The notes beneath the pieces are model-generated. The model saw only the letters and a list, made by a program, of their open reading frames with translations. It did no database searches and was not told where the DNA came from. Below are positions 51,490-63,810 of a stretch of 64,000 nucleotides of DNA, one piece after another (position 1 is the stretch's first letter; the number at the start of each line of letters is the position of its first letter). The stretch spans positions 54,307-118,306 of the forward strand of contig JAURVB010012699.1 of NCBI GenBank assembly GCA_033002965.1, given 5' to 3'. The position numbers were made by a program, and so were the translations under genes. The stretch is from Piper betle. Its lineage: Eukaryota; Streptophyta; Magnoliopsida; Piperales; Piperaceae.

Positions 51490-51751
51490 GATCTATCCAC
51501 CCATTTTCTCTTGCTAAGCCTTGGCCTACCCCTTTGTCGTCTAGGCTGATCATATCAGGTAGGCAAGATCTAGTTGCCAAGAGATCTGCCGTGGATTTAG
51601 CCATCATGACCAAATTCGGCCTTCGATGATGTGAGTAGGTTAGCTTGGTCATGGTCGAAACCATGTTTAAATAAAGTTATCTTACAAAAATATTTTTTTA
51701 TTTGGTTTGGTAATTTGGGTGATTAAGGTGAGTTTGTGTGTGCGTCTCTCC

Positions 51752-51795
<44 letters not shown>

Positions 51796-52676
51796 TTAAA
51801 TACACCCTCAATTGTGATTAGCATATTTATGTATCCTTTAATCTTAAATTTCTGTATTCGATTTTATGGGACAATTAGTTAAAATTAGATGGAATTACGA
51901 GCGACTCAGCACGATTCTTTACTGCCTCTGAATTAATAACTAAGTTTTTACGTTAGTGGTTGGCTTTATGACATAAATCCATCAAATTTGAGTTCAAATT
52001 AGACAAACTGTCAACTTATGTTGGCCCGCCCTCGCCCACTCTTCATATTTGTAATTTCCTCGATTTTGCTCATTTTTTAAAAATTATTATATTCTTAAAT
52101 TAGTCAATTTTGTGATGTTAATTTATTGACTTTGAGCCAGAACGGGACGAACTTGGCTTAAGTCGCTATAACTTTTATATATTTTTTAATTTTATCCAGT
52201 GTAGGGGTGGGTGCTTTAAAAATATTTTTTTTTTAAATAGGTGTTTTTTATTAATATATATTTTTTTTGTTTTTTTATTTTTTGTTTTCATTTTTTAAGT
52301 TTTTGATTTGATACAGATGGTATGACTTGGCTAAGTCTCCGAGCCATTGATAAGGACCTAATAATAAGCTATTTAAAAAGTGGGACCCAGTTGGGTCCCA
52401 TTGAGTGCAGAGTCGAATGAGTCGGCATCCTCGACGGCGGGAGAAGAGAAGGCAGGCACCTCCCGAACACTACAAAATTACAAATTTCCCCACCGAGACC
52501 GTGCCCTTTTGACTCGTCCGTCCCTCTTCGTACCAAAGGAAGGTACCTCCCGACACAACAATCCTCGTCGACCACATTCTTAGACATCTACTTCTTCTTC
52601 ATTGAAAGTTTCTCGTGTCATTAATTCGCCATTTATAGGAGAAGCTCTTCTTGCCATAGTTTAGTTTTCTTCAGAC
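51490..52676. other. Intergenic DNA and promoter of the ENTH gene
   Basis: Contains a (TA)n tract at 51754-51790, T-rich runs around 52230-52300 and an 18-base hairpin GGGACCCAGTTGGGTCCC at about 52382. GC-richer sequence at 52400-52600 is the likely promoter and leader of the downstream gene. Confidence 0.45.
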
Positions 52677-53801
52677 ATGTCCACTCCTCTAAAAAACAAA
52701 GCTTCCTTGCTCCTCAAAGACATGATCAGAGCTGCCCGGTTGATTTTCACCGATGCTACCCCAGCGCAACTGTGAACTTCCTTCAATTCTTTTAGTATCA
52801 GCTTGTTGGAATTGGGTTTTGATAAAAGTCTAAGCTTGGTATGATTTGTGGACAGGTTGACGAGAGAAGCTACAAATGGAAGTCGGCATGGACCGGATGC
52901 AAGAACCATGGATCTGGTATCCAGGGCTGCCTTTGAAATCGACGATTTTGGGAGAATTGTTGAGCTTCTTCACAAGAGGTCTCTTATAGTTCTTGGAGAT
53001 TCTTTGGTCTATATCTGTTGTTTTATTGGCTTTTGTTTTGATGTTTTATGTTTTTTTGCTCTGTTTCAGGTTGTCAAATTTTGAGAACAAGCAATGGAGA
53101 AAGTCTTATAAGGCACTTGTATTGCTAGAGCATCTTCTTGTGCATGGCCCTCGGAGTGTTGCACCTGAGTTTCAGAGCGACAAGGGTGTTATATCAGAGA
53201 TGGGGAAATTCCAATACGTTGATAAAGAAGGGTGGGTGGTTTTACTATGAACCAACTACTTCAATCCATCAATTTCTCTTGGCTTAGCGTTAATATGGTT
53301 TAGAATCATTTGTGATGTTTTTGCAGATTTGATTGGGGTGTTACAGTCAGAGAAATATCTGAGAGAGTAATACAACTGCTTGAGAAGATGCCACTTCTTC
53401 AACAAGAAAGAGCCCGGGTTCGTGATCTTCACTCTGTTTTGTATGAACTTCAAGATGTCATTAGTAAATCTGAATCAACTAAGACACAAGGAACAGAGGA
53501 TGGAAACAAAGAAAACAACGTGAATACGTATATCATTCCACCAGACCATTTAAACGACGTTGATCTAGTAGAGCCTCTGAAGGAAAATGTGGCAAATAGA
53601 AAGTTGCAGGGACCGATTGCCAAGGAGCACACCTTCAAAATCCAAAGGGTTTTTGCACCAAAAGTGCAAGAATGGGACTGGGAAGATGGCAGAGAAACAG
53701 ACTCGCTTCTTGTTCATCAAGAAGAGGAGGCCAAGATGGAGGTTCGCCCCTTCAGAATTCCTAAGCGTTTGGCCTCTGCATCCTTGCTCTCTGTGGTCTG
53801 A
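52677..53801 (+). CDS. ENTH-domain (epsin-like) protein
   Basis: Four exons, 52677-52771, 52856-52978, 53070-53231 and 53327-53801, each junction in phase 2, give 284 residues. The ENTH domain fills about residues 5-130: LLLKDMIRAARLIFTDATPAQ, LTREATNG, MDLVSRAAFEIDDFGRIVELLHKR, WRKSYKALVLLEHLLVHGP, FQYVDKEGFDWGVTVRE. ENTH domains bind phosphoinositides at sites of clathrin-coat assembly. The protein is short: after the domain come a charged linker and EWDWEDGRETDSLL, an acidic/tryptophan motif that could bind clathrin or adaptors (inference), but there are none of the NPF or DPW repeats of long epsins. The very C-terminus is basic and serine-rich. Start at the first ATG; the exon 1 donor is ACT|GTGAAC, not the in-frame stop that follows it. 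Confidence 0.92.
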
Positions 53802-54667
53802 GATGAACTTTTCATTTGGAAGGCTAACTCCTCAGTAGCGTTGGCCTCTTGACGTATCAATTTTTTCATTTGTTCTTCTTGAACCAAGAGTAAATTTGGC
53901 CAATGGATGCATTCTCCATGAAATGCAAATGATATGAATTCTTCAAATTCTTGTCATCTGAGATATGCCACCCAGATGTTAATAAAACAATTGCTTTTGG
54001 TGTGATGCAAAGAATAGAGATTGTACATTTGGCTGAGAGGAAGAAACATGGTGAGAAAACTTAACAAGCAAACATGACTTCTTTTAAACTTAGCTTGTGA
54101 GAGGTACATGGCCGAGATAAATGCTTGCCCAATATTTGTTTACGTGGACAATTTGTTTTCCTTGTGGATTGACACGGAATAAAATGGAACCGTAAACTTT
54201 GTTAGGAAAGCAAGCGGCAAGCCATTTGCTATATAATATATAATATTTAATCATTGTAGGTAAGAATGTTCTTAGAGAATAGCCGCCGACTATATTAAGG
54301 GGTTGGCTCGGTTCGAGTTGAGCTGGGTTGGGTTAGTTAGTGGGACAGACGTGATGAGGCAATGTGTTATTTACGTTTATTTGACTTTTTTTTAAAAATG
54401 GACGTGGGATAAGGTTATAACGTGTTATTTATGTTTTTTCAAATATTTCTTAAGTAAAAGGTTTTAAGTCCAGTATTTTATATTTTTTCTAATGTTTTTT
54501 TCTCGTGAAAATATATATATATCTCTCTCTCTTAGAGGTTGTTGTTTAAATCGATAAAAACAACAAACTCACTATGGTTTGTTAAAATTTGATTAAAAAA
54601 ACTCATGTTATCCACAAACATATTTGACTATTATTTTTCATCCCTAAATATTTTTATTTTTACAACT
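53802..54667. other. ENTH 3' UTR and intergenic DNA
   Basis: No further gene is seen; AT-rich. Confidence 0.5.
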
Positions 54668-55101
54668 TAGGCTATGTTTGGTTAGCATAAAAATATTGTA
54701 AATGACATGAAAATCTTAAATTAGTCAACTTTACTAAAATATAGTATACATCTTATATATTTCATAGAAAATATGTACATATTTAATGTATATTATCTTC
54801 AAAAAAATTTATGATTATAATTAATTATTTCTCTTATGTGTAAAAAATCCACATCTTTTTTTAATTTTAAAAATAAAAAAAATTAATTGTACATGAGAGA
54901 GTACATATCTGACCTACTTTAAAGTAATCACGGTTATTTTATGTATATGTTTAAATGCAATCATATTTTATTTATCTACAAAAAATAAAATCATAAGTAT
55001 TTTTTTATATAAAATATATTAATCATAACTACTTTAAGAAGGTAGAGCATTTTATATTGTTATATTATTTACAGTATTTTCATACCAATCAAACAAACCT
55101 T
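54668..55101. mobile_element. MITE-like element with ~40-bp inverted ends
   Basis: The left end AGGCTATGTTTGGTTAGCAT and, inward from the right, AAGGTTTGTTTGATTGGTAT align for about 40 bases, continuing AAAAATA(T/C)TGTAAAT. The 434-bp AT-rich interior has no coding capacity. A truncated relative occurs at about 57250-57321. Confidence 0.7.
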
Positions 55102-55711
55102 CGATAAAATAAAAATCACACTAAATTTAGTATATATATAAAGTGGGTAAGCCAAAAAGTTTGAACTTTGAAGATGCTATAAACTATAGAAGACTTTGCA
55201 AAGTCCACGGCTTAGAAAGACTTTTTTGTTGTTTTATTTTCTAAACACGCTTAGAAAGATGTTTATTTATGGGGAGAAAATGTGAGCATTTAGTAGTCAA
55301 TGTTTTTTGTCAAAGATTCTACAACGAGAATGCATCCGCATTTATATGTGCATTGGCGTTGGGGATAGAAAATCTTCATTTTGAGCAAGATGTGAAAAAG
55401 GCCGAAGCAGAAAGCTGAGACTAAGAAAGATATTTATTGGCTTGTGACACTCTTCAATGATTTGATTATAGTTGATTTTATCCTACTAAGAAGATAAAAA
55501 ATAGCTCAACCTCTTTTCTTTAATTTCTCCCGTCGTTTTGTTATTTTTTTCTTATTTTCCTGCATAGCTTTTTATAAAAAAAAGAAGAAAGTAGATAGTC
55601 TTGAAATTGAGATTAATTTCTCCTCTATTGCTATCTTTTTCTTTGATCATCACAATTTTTTTGAAAAAATATAACGCATAAAGTGCAACCCACGAATGCA
55701 TGGTTCTGACT

Positions 55712-55804
<93 letters not shown>

Positions 55805-57320
55805 GCTTTGACATAAACTTTCTTTATTGTCTTTGTACGTAAAAGCCTAACAAAAAAGCATGCTTCAAAAAGAAGTGAATAAATAAAAACAAAAAAAGAA
55901 ATAAGCATGGCTCTTACAAAGAATAAAAAAAAACAAAGAAAATGATAATAAAAAAATGCCTTCGAAACTTCACCTACCGTTTTTTTTTTAAACAAAAAAA
56001 GAAGAGAGAAGAAAGCCAACGTTGAGAATAAATTACACTTTCTATTAAAAAAAAGAGAGCTTGAAAGGAAAATTTGATTTGTACGATAAAAAAATAAAAA
56101 ACACCAAGGGAACGGTCTGGAACTTTGCAAGCAAAGAAAACTTAAGCCTCTCTTCTTCCTCTCTGTGCTTGCAAACGAAACAAAGGAGATTGAAGAAGAA
56201 GGGGAAGAACGAGCAGAATAAAAAGAAATAAAAAAAGGGCGGCAGACGTGGCCCATATACAGGCAGCACAATTTTGAGTCCATCATTCCATAAAAGGAAA
56301 AGAAAGTAGGCCCACTTGTACCATGTTGGATACTCATACAGACCCATAGCTTGTCAAAGCCCATTTTCTGGAGTGATTTTTGGAAACAATACAGGGCCCA
56401 TTTTTTTTAAAAAAAAAAAGGTCTACGAAAGTTATTATCGCTTCACTGTTGATACTGACCCTATGCCTTATATTTTTTAAAAAAAGAAATAGAAGAGAAT
56501 TTTGAAGTGGGCGCAAATGATGAAAGGCTCACCCTCTTAAATCATAAAAAGTTTTAACTAAATCCTCTTTTTAAGTATAACATCAATTTTGTTTAAATAC
56601 TTAAGTGGTTTTAATCAAGAAAAGCCATGCACGTAAAAAATTAACAATTAAAGTGATTAAATGTTTTTAATTGACAAAAATGATTCTTAATCATGTGTAA
56701 GAATAATTGAATTTTTATATTCAACACGAAGATTTGACGAGTCAAAAAATAAATAAATAAATTTCTCATTTGTCTCGATCAAAGAGTTCAATAAATAAAT
56801 AAATAAATAAAAATTTGGTGCATTTATGAAATATAAAATATTTATATACATACAGTGCAATTATCTCAGTGATCATTGGCTTCTCTTATAGCTCGATGCA
56901 AATAATCTCTATAGTTATTGGAATATCTGATGCCGTGTACGAAATGTTTTCCTTGTTACTTTATATTGTCTTAGTGTATACTGTTTAGTTGTCCGATTCT
57001 TTGATTTGATTTATTCCTCGTTGTACCGCTTAATAGTTAAAAGCGGGTACACGCCCATAAAATGTAAAATGTGTTCCTTGTTAGTAGCGAAATTTTCTTT
57101 TCTGCCAATCTCATTGGCATGGGAGACCTTTCAACGAGATTACGATAATAGCATTAAAATGACAACTAACAACACCAAGATCGTATTAACTTAACAAGGT
57201 TCGACAAATTATTGCTCTTCTACATTCCCAGATCAAGATCTTACTAGAGTCATGTTGGTTAGCATACATTAGATGTAAATGACATGAATATTTTGTAAAT
57301 GGTTAATTTTATTAAAAATA

Positions 57321-57321
<1 letters not shown>
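55102..57321. other. AT-rich intergenic region
   Basis: No gene. It contains the AAT microsatellite, A-rich/T-rich runs (55980-56480) and, at 57250-57321, a truncated copy of the MITE at 54668 that runs into a (TA)n tract. A 270-codon minus-strand frame here includes an isoleucine run from the microsatellite and is not a gene. Confidence 0.5.
55714..55803. repeat. (AAT)30 microsatellite
   Basis: Thirty uninterrupted AAT units; a likely polymorphic marker. Confidence 0.95.
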
Positions 57322-57371
<50 letters not shown>

Positions 57372-57377
57372 TATATA
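57322..57377. repeat. (TA)n tract, insertion site of compound element 2
   Basis: About 28 TA units with one G interruption. The terminus of the compound element follows immediately. Confidence 0.9.
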
Positions 57378-58777
57378 GGGAGAAGTTATAGTGCGCTGCC
57401 TACTATTGGTAGAGCATCATACGCTGGCCAACTGTGGGCTCGGCCGGCCAGCCTCCTGCCTCCCGCCAAGCTTCCACTTGCCGGCTGCCCTGCCCTCGCC
57501 CCGTCGTCCTGCCCTGCACTGCCCCACCCTCCACCCATGCCCCGGGAGCAGGGTGTGGGGGGCGGGGAGGGCGACAGTGGCGGCACCGTCGGCTGAGAAG
57601 GGAGGCAGGCGGGGTGGGGCGAAGAAACAGGGAGGAGGAGGGTAGTTTTGTAATAAAAACTTTACTCGATCCCGACACGAGTCGAGATTTTATTATAAAA
57701 TATTTTTTTAAAAATAACATAATTTCATAATAAAAATTTAACTCGATCCTAACTCAAGTAAAATTTTAATTATAAAATAAATTTTTAAAAATAAAATAAT
57801 TTCGTAATAAAAACTTAATTCTGTCTCGACTCAAATTAATTTTTATTACAAAATAAATTTATTAAAAAAAATTTTTAAAAATAATTTCATAATAAAAACT
57901 TAACTCGATCTGACACGAATCAATACTATGAAATAAATTTAAAAAAATATAAAATAATTTTGTAATAAAAACTATAATATTATTTTATAATATTAACTTA
58001 TGTCAGACAAATTTAAGTTTTGTATTACTGAAATTATTTCATTTCATTAAAAATTTATTTTACGTATATAAAAATTTCAATCAAAAATTTATTTTATTAT
58101 AAAATTATTTTATATTTTTTAAAATTTATTTGCATAGTATTAACTCGTGTCGGATCGAATTATGTTTTTATTATGAAATTATTTTTTTAAAAAAAATATT
58201 TTTTAATAAATTTATTTTGTAATAAAAAATTAATTTGAGTCTAGACAGAATCAAGTTTTTATTACCGAATTATTTTATTTTTTAAAAATTTATTTTATAA
58301 TTATAACTTTACTTAAGTCAGGATCGAGTCAAGTTTTTATTACGAAATTATGTTATTTTTTTTAAAAAATATTTTGTAATAAAAACATGACTCGTGTCGG
58401 GATTGAGTAAAATTTTCATTACAAAACTACCCTCCCTCCTCCCCGTTTCTTCCCCCACCCCGCCTGCCTCCTGTCTCAGCCGACGGTGCGGTCGCCCTAG
58501 CCGCCCTCCCCCAGTGAGCACGTGTGAGCGGGGGGGGGCAGGGGCGGTAGCAGGGCAGGACGGCTGGGCGAGGGCAGGGGCGGCGATCGTGGAGGGTCGG
58601 TTGCGGGTTGGTGGTGGGGCCGCGGCTGTCAGCGGTCGTGTCGGTGGCTAGCCGGAGTATGGAAATGGTGGGTGGGGAGTGTGGAAGGCTGATGTGGGCC
58701 GTTGGATCAGATCCAATGGCCCACAATTGGCAGCGTATGGTGCGTTGCCAACAGTGGGCAGCGCACCATAACATCTT
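57378..58777. mobile_element. Compound TIR/hairpin-array element, copy 2 (uninterrupted)
   Basis: The shortest complete member, about 1.4 kb. Inverted termini align for about 65 bases: GGGAGAAGTTATAGTGCGCT at the left, and AGGAAGATGTTATGGTGCGC inward from the right, continuing through CATACGCTG and TGTGGGC. Inside are a GC arm (57440-57650), the hairpin array (57655-58425) and a second GC arm (58430-58680). The subterminal palindrome CCGTTGGATCAGATCCAATGG lies at 58691-58711. It sits between (TA)n tracts and has no coding capacity. Confidence 0.8.
57655..58425. repeat. Hairpin-unit array of compound element 2
   Basis: About ten diverged AT-rich units with CTCGATC...GACACGAGTC or ACTCGTGTCGGGAT-type inverted words alternating with TTTTTATTACGAAATTAT. 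The left half is largely the inverse of the right half. Confidence 0.7.
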
Positions 58778-58780
58778 CCT

Positions 58781-58781
<1 letters not shown>

Positions 58782-58813
<32 letters not shown>
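58782..58813. repeat. (TA)n tract between compound elements 2 and 3
   Basis: About 15 TA units separate two related elements, so both appear to have targeted the same microsatellite. Confidence 0.9.
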
Positions 58814-58818
<5 letters not shown>

Positions 58819-59124
58819 ATTTTACTGTGCGCTGCGTGAAAATGCAAGGCACAGGCAGCATTTTGATCGTCGGCCGTCGGATCCTGATCCGATCGATCCG
58901 ACGACCCACGATCAACACCCCCCCCCTGTCGCAAGTGGCTTCGCGACCCCGCCATCGCCCATTCGCCCTCGCCCATCCCCGTCGACCACCCCCTCTCGCC
59001 ATCCACCACCATCTCCCGCCCCTTGCCTCCCCCTCCCTTCCCTCCCCAAACCCAGTCGCCCTTGCCCCCGCCCCGCCGCCGCCCCTTGCCCCCGCCCCGA
59101 CTCCCCGCCGACCCAGGCCCCCTG

Positions 59125-61977
59125 TGTAACACTCCCGTTTCGGCTCACCCGTGAACCGACCCGGAAATGTCACCGGCGACCGAACCGTTCGCTAATCTAC
59201 TGGGTTCGGTTAAGCCGACCCGGATCTGCCCTCGGTGTCTCAAGATGGAGATGCAAACATGAAATGCATGGATGGGATGCGTGGGTTCTAACGTAGTCCT
59301 ACATGCATGCTATGATGTGCAAGCAAAACAAAACCATGCAACGGCAAGAAATTTTTAATTAAAAATTATCCACAATAAGGGTATATAAATATTTTATCAA
59401 AATACGATAAAACATGATAATCTACCGTAGCATTCATCATTATCTCTTTCGTTTCAATTGAACCGAGCCTGAACTCCAAACTCACTACTCATTCACATTT
59501 ATCCATTCATTTCATATCAAGCAATTTATCTAAACAAACACATCAAAATTATCATTCACGTAGCAATAACACACCGTCATTATAGATTACACGCGGCAGG
59601 TACATGTGTGCGCGGTTCCGTGCTGCTCCTCCGCAGTCCCGACAGCTTTCATCCCTCGCATTTCTCACCTACATATATATAGAAAAACCGTCAGTAACGA
59701 GTGTTACCGGCCCGAAAAATAACTAATATCAATCTGGCACAGGAGAGCAAACTCTCCTGTTGAATGAAAACCATATACTTCCTCAAGAACTCTCATCAGG
59801 GCACATACGGGAGCCGTCGCCCTCGGGTCGACAGCGTCCCCTATCTTTCACATTCTCATACCTCGGCCATTTCTCTATCGCTTCTCGCATCAAATCTCAT
59901 TCCTTTCCGCCCTCTGCACCTTCCATATTACTCCTGGCCTTGAGCACGAAGGCCGAGTACTCTCAGGCAGTCGCCTTTAGTACCCTTTGAAACCACAAGT
60001 CTAGACATGCGCTGCAATGCAGTACCCGTGAACCTCCACACTTCTCCGGGTTTGAGGAACTCAAAGGTGGAGTTGTCAGGATCCCTCGGGAATGAAACGG
60101 CCCGCACACCATTCCAGAGCCCACTATCGACACACACGTGCCCGCTCGCGTAGCACGGTAGTCGGATTTCCCTCATTCAATCTCTCACAAAAATGCGAAA
60201 ACTATACATATATATAGGTCTGGGTTGGGATTTATACAATAGGCCCGAAGGCAACGTGAGCTGGATCTGAAGTTCGAAAACAAACTCGAGGGATCTCATC
60301 CTCGAGGGTTATTAATCCAGAAAATTGTTGGCTAAATGGCCCGAGTTAAGTGGGATCCGATAAAACGCCACTTAACACGTCCTGCACGTAATAAATCAAA
60401 TACACAATAGAATAGCGTAAAACAGAGAACGAGTCCTAAACGGACCTGGTAGAAGCTCCAAACGGGTCCACGCGCCTAGGCGGCGAGCTCCTACACCGTA
60501 CCTACACAATCAAGCTAAAAACTAACGCCCGCATGATGAATCACACATCCTATAGCATGCACACACAATCAACACAATCACGCATCAATCAACACACATC
60601 AACCTATATCAATTCTAGCAAGTCTACTTAGGCTAGTTTGCATTAGATCATGATCATTACCTAGTTACCCTAATTAGTTTCTTAGCCTCCATTTTTAACA
60701 CCACTCAACCAAACAATTTCATATTTCTATTCTTAATCAAACCTACATTAAAATATATATATATATTTATAACACACACACAAATCCTGGCATGCAATTC
60801 TAATAACCAATATTTTTAAATAATTAAATTAAAATAAATTATACCTCGCGTCGTCGAAAATCGGCGACGGCTAGGGTTTCCGTTTCGTGGCTCGAAACTC
60901 GAATTCGACACCTAGCGGCGTCCGAAGTCCGATCAGATTGGACCGGGTGCGTTCGGCGGATGATCCGGCGAATTTCCCACGAATCCAATTTTCCAGCGGT
61001 TCCGGCGGTTTTCCGGCGAGTGTCGCAGTTTCCGGTCGCGTTTCCGGCAATGATTCGGGACGGGGCAATCAGGGGTCTATCGGCACCAGCTCGACGAGCT
61101 TGGTCCAATGGTGGTGTCAAACAAAGCAGCCGGGGCGGCGATGGCCGTCGGCGGCGGCGTCGAAAATGGGTGGCGGCGAGCGGCGGCGTGCTCCGATCGG
61201 GGCTACGGCCGGCCTCGACGGCGGTCGGGATGATGGGGGAAACGTCGGCGACGGCGAGAGGGTGGTCGTCGGGGTCACAGCGGCGGCGGAGCAGCCCGGA
61301 CGGTAGCGAATCGACGAGGGAGCGCGTCGCGGCTTGTGGGGCGATTCCGGCGTCGTGGCGGCGAGACGGTGGCCGGGGTGGGTCGTGGCGGCACGGCGAC
61401 TGCACAGGGGGCGGGGCGGCATTGATCGGTGGCTGTACGACGTCGGCGGTGACGACAGCACGAGGGGCGGCGACGACTAGGGTTTTGGAAGGGGTAAGTG
61501 TCGGGAATGGAGAAAATATACTCCAATGGCAGTTTCATAATTAAGTATTGACTCGATTCCTACTCGAGTCAAAATAATAACTAGTTCGTAATAAATTCTA
61601 AAAAAATCTAGAAAAATATGAAAAAATTCCATAAAATAAAACAAACACAACAACATCCAAATGACATGCTCTATAACTAATAACCCACCCGAATATAATC
61701 CAACGCGCCCTAATGTGTCATTCGGCCTAAAACTATTTCTACGATCAAACATATAAAAAGAAAAAATACTAACATACTTTCATATATTCTGATAACTCAT
61801 ATCTCACCATCTTCTCGACGTTATCATCATATATTCAGGTACACCTGACTCTCATCGCTCATAACTCACGGCTGGCCTCAACTCAGCACGCGGTTCATGA
61901 AACTGACTCGACTCGAACCAACGGTCGAACCGACTAGTTCGGTAACGTAAAACCCTGACTCGAGTCACGGGTTTACA
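59125..61977. mobile_element. Solo-LTR-like insertion, copy 2 (2853 bp, inverted)
   Basis: Begins TGTAACACTCCCG and ends CGGGTTTACA, the reverse orientation of the unit at 27412-30244, with clear colinear similarity throughout. It is flanked by a perfect CCCTG duplication (59120-59124; 61978-61982). The length is within 20 bp of copy 1. No retroviral-type coding sequence is present. The C-rich frames shared with copy 1 are interrupted differently in each copy. Confidence 0.85.
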
Positions 61978-62339
61978 CCCTGCCCCTGGCCGCCGCACCT
62001 TGCCCAGCATCCCGCCCCTGCCACCCCTCCATCCCCTGTCTCCCCACACCTGCCGCACCCTGCCCCTGCCCCTGACGCCGTTTGCTACCCGCTGCCCCCC
62101 ACCGGCCTAGGCCCCTGCCCTCCCCTCGCCGTCCCTCGGCCCCCGCGCCCTACCCCACCTCCCGCCCCCTGCGCCCCTCCCTCCCCTGCCTCCCCACACG
62201 TGCCGCACCCGCCCCACCCCGCAACCGTCTCCCGCCCTGGCCCCAACCCCCTCGCCGTCCCCAAGCCCCCTGGCCCCTCGCCCGCCTGGCCGGCGGCGAG
62301 TTAGCTGGCGGTGGGATGGCGCCGCGAAACAGAGGGAGG

Positions 62340-63420
62340 ATATTTTTGTAATAAAAATTTGAGCTCGAGTCGGGATCGAGTCAAGTTTTTATGAGAAAAT
62401 AAATTTTAAAAGAATAAAATAATTTCATTAAAAAATTGATTCGATCCCGACTTAAGTCAAGTTAATATTATGAAATAAATTTGAAAAAGAATAAAATAAT
62501 TTCATAAAAAAACTTGACTCGATCTCGACTCGAGTCAAGTTAATATTATAAAATAAATTTTAAAAAATAAAATAAAATTTAAAAAATAAAATAATTTCGT
62601 TAAAAAAATTGACTCGATCCAAACTCAAGTCAAGTTAATTTTATGAAATAAATTTTAAAAAAATAAAATAATTTCATAAAAAAATTTGGCTCGATCTCAA
62701 TCGGAGTCAAATTAATATTATTGAATAAATTTTAAAAAAATAATTTCATAATAAAAACTTGACTCAAGTCGGGATCGAGTTAATAATATGAAATAAATTT
62801 AAAAAATATAAAATAATTTTGTAATAAAAACCTGACTCGATCATATGCGAGACCGAGTCAAGTTTTTATTACAAAATAACTTTATTACAGAATAAATTTT
62901 TATTACAAAATAAATTTTTAAAAAAAGTAAAATAATTCCGTAATAAATTATTTTACCTCGTCTCAGAATTGAATAAATTGTAATATTAACTTAAGTCGAG
63001 ATCGGGTTAAGTTTTTATTATGAAATTATTTTATTTTTTAAATTTATTTTGTAATATTAACTCGAGTCCGATTGAGTAAAATTTTTATTTCCAAAATACT
63101 CTCCTATGTTTCTTCCTCATTTGTTTTGGCGCGTCACCCCCTGCCGGAGACCTTGCCGTCGGTAGCCCGTTGGCCAACAATGTCGCCACTTCGGGCTGGA
63201 TGGGCCTGGTGGGAAATGTGCAGCGCCGATCTCGTGTGGGACCGAATAAAATTTTTATTACAAAATTATGTTATTTTTTAAATTTATTTCGTAATATTGA
63301 CTCGATCTCGTGCAGGATCGAGTCAAGTTTTATTACAAAATTATTTTATTTTATTTTATAATTTATTTTATAATATTGACTCGATCCCATGCGAGATCGA
63401 GTCAAGTTTTTGTTATAAAA
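62340..63420. repeat. Hairpin-unit array of compound element 3
   Basis: About fourteen units. The clearest hairpins are TTGACTCGATC/GATCGAGTCAA at about 63296-63326 and 63375-63405. A 130-bp GC island (63121-63250) within it matches 31241-31371 of compound element 1. Confidence 0.75.
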
Positions 63421-63810
63421 TAAATTTTCTACCCTCCCCTGTCCCCTTCCCCCTGCTCTCTCTTGCCGCGCCACCCCACCATCGGCGACCTCGCCGCCGG
63501 CCACCCCCGCGAGAGGGGGGTGAGGATTTGGGGGAATGGCGAGGGTAGGGCGGCGGTCTCGAGGGCGGAGGGGCAGGGGAGGCCGGCGAGGGCAGGGGCG
63601 CCCGGCAGGACGGGGGCATGGGGCGGCCAACAGGCAGGGACTGGGGGCGGTCGGCGGAGTGGGCTTTGTAGGTGTGTGTGTGGGGGGGGGATTGATTGTG
63701 GACCGTTGGATTAGATCCAACGGTCCACGTGAGGCAGGGCATATGCGCTGCCAAAATAGGGCAGCGCACTGTAGCGCTGCCCTATATATATATACATATA
63801 TATGTAATAT

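Larger units (their letters stand above)
58814..63785. mobile_element. Compound TIR/hairpin-array element, copy 3
   Basis: The left terminus ACAGAAATTTTACTGTGCGC and right terminus (inward) AGGGCAGCGCTACAGTGCGC bound the same plan as copy 1: a subterminal palindrome on each side (about 58872-58906; 63697-63726), a C-rich left arm (58910-59124 and 61978-62335), an AT-rich hairpin array (62340-63420) and a G-rich right arm (63425-63695). A solo-LTR-like unit (59125-61977) interrupts the left arm. The right end also forms GGGCAGCGC/GCGCTGCCC. Flanks are (TA)n. No transposase. Confidence 0.75.

Noticed and set aside
55552..56364. 270-codon minus-strand frame with a long isoleucine run
   Set aside because: The run is the AAT microsatellite; the remainder is A/T-rich without recognisable domains.
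60839..61405. 188-codon frame in the solo-LTR-like unit, partly similar to frames at 27862-28410
   Set aside because: The similarity follows from shared repeat DNA; frames are interrupted differently in the two copies.
58814..63785. Helitron assignment for the compound elements, suggested by the terminal hairpin GGGCAGCGC/GCGCTGCCC
   Set aside because: Both ends are related as inverted repeats over tens of bases, and no TC start, CTRR end or Rep/helicase fragment is evident; kept only as an alternative.
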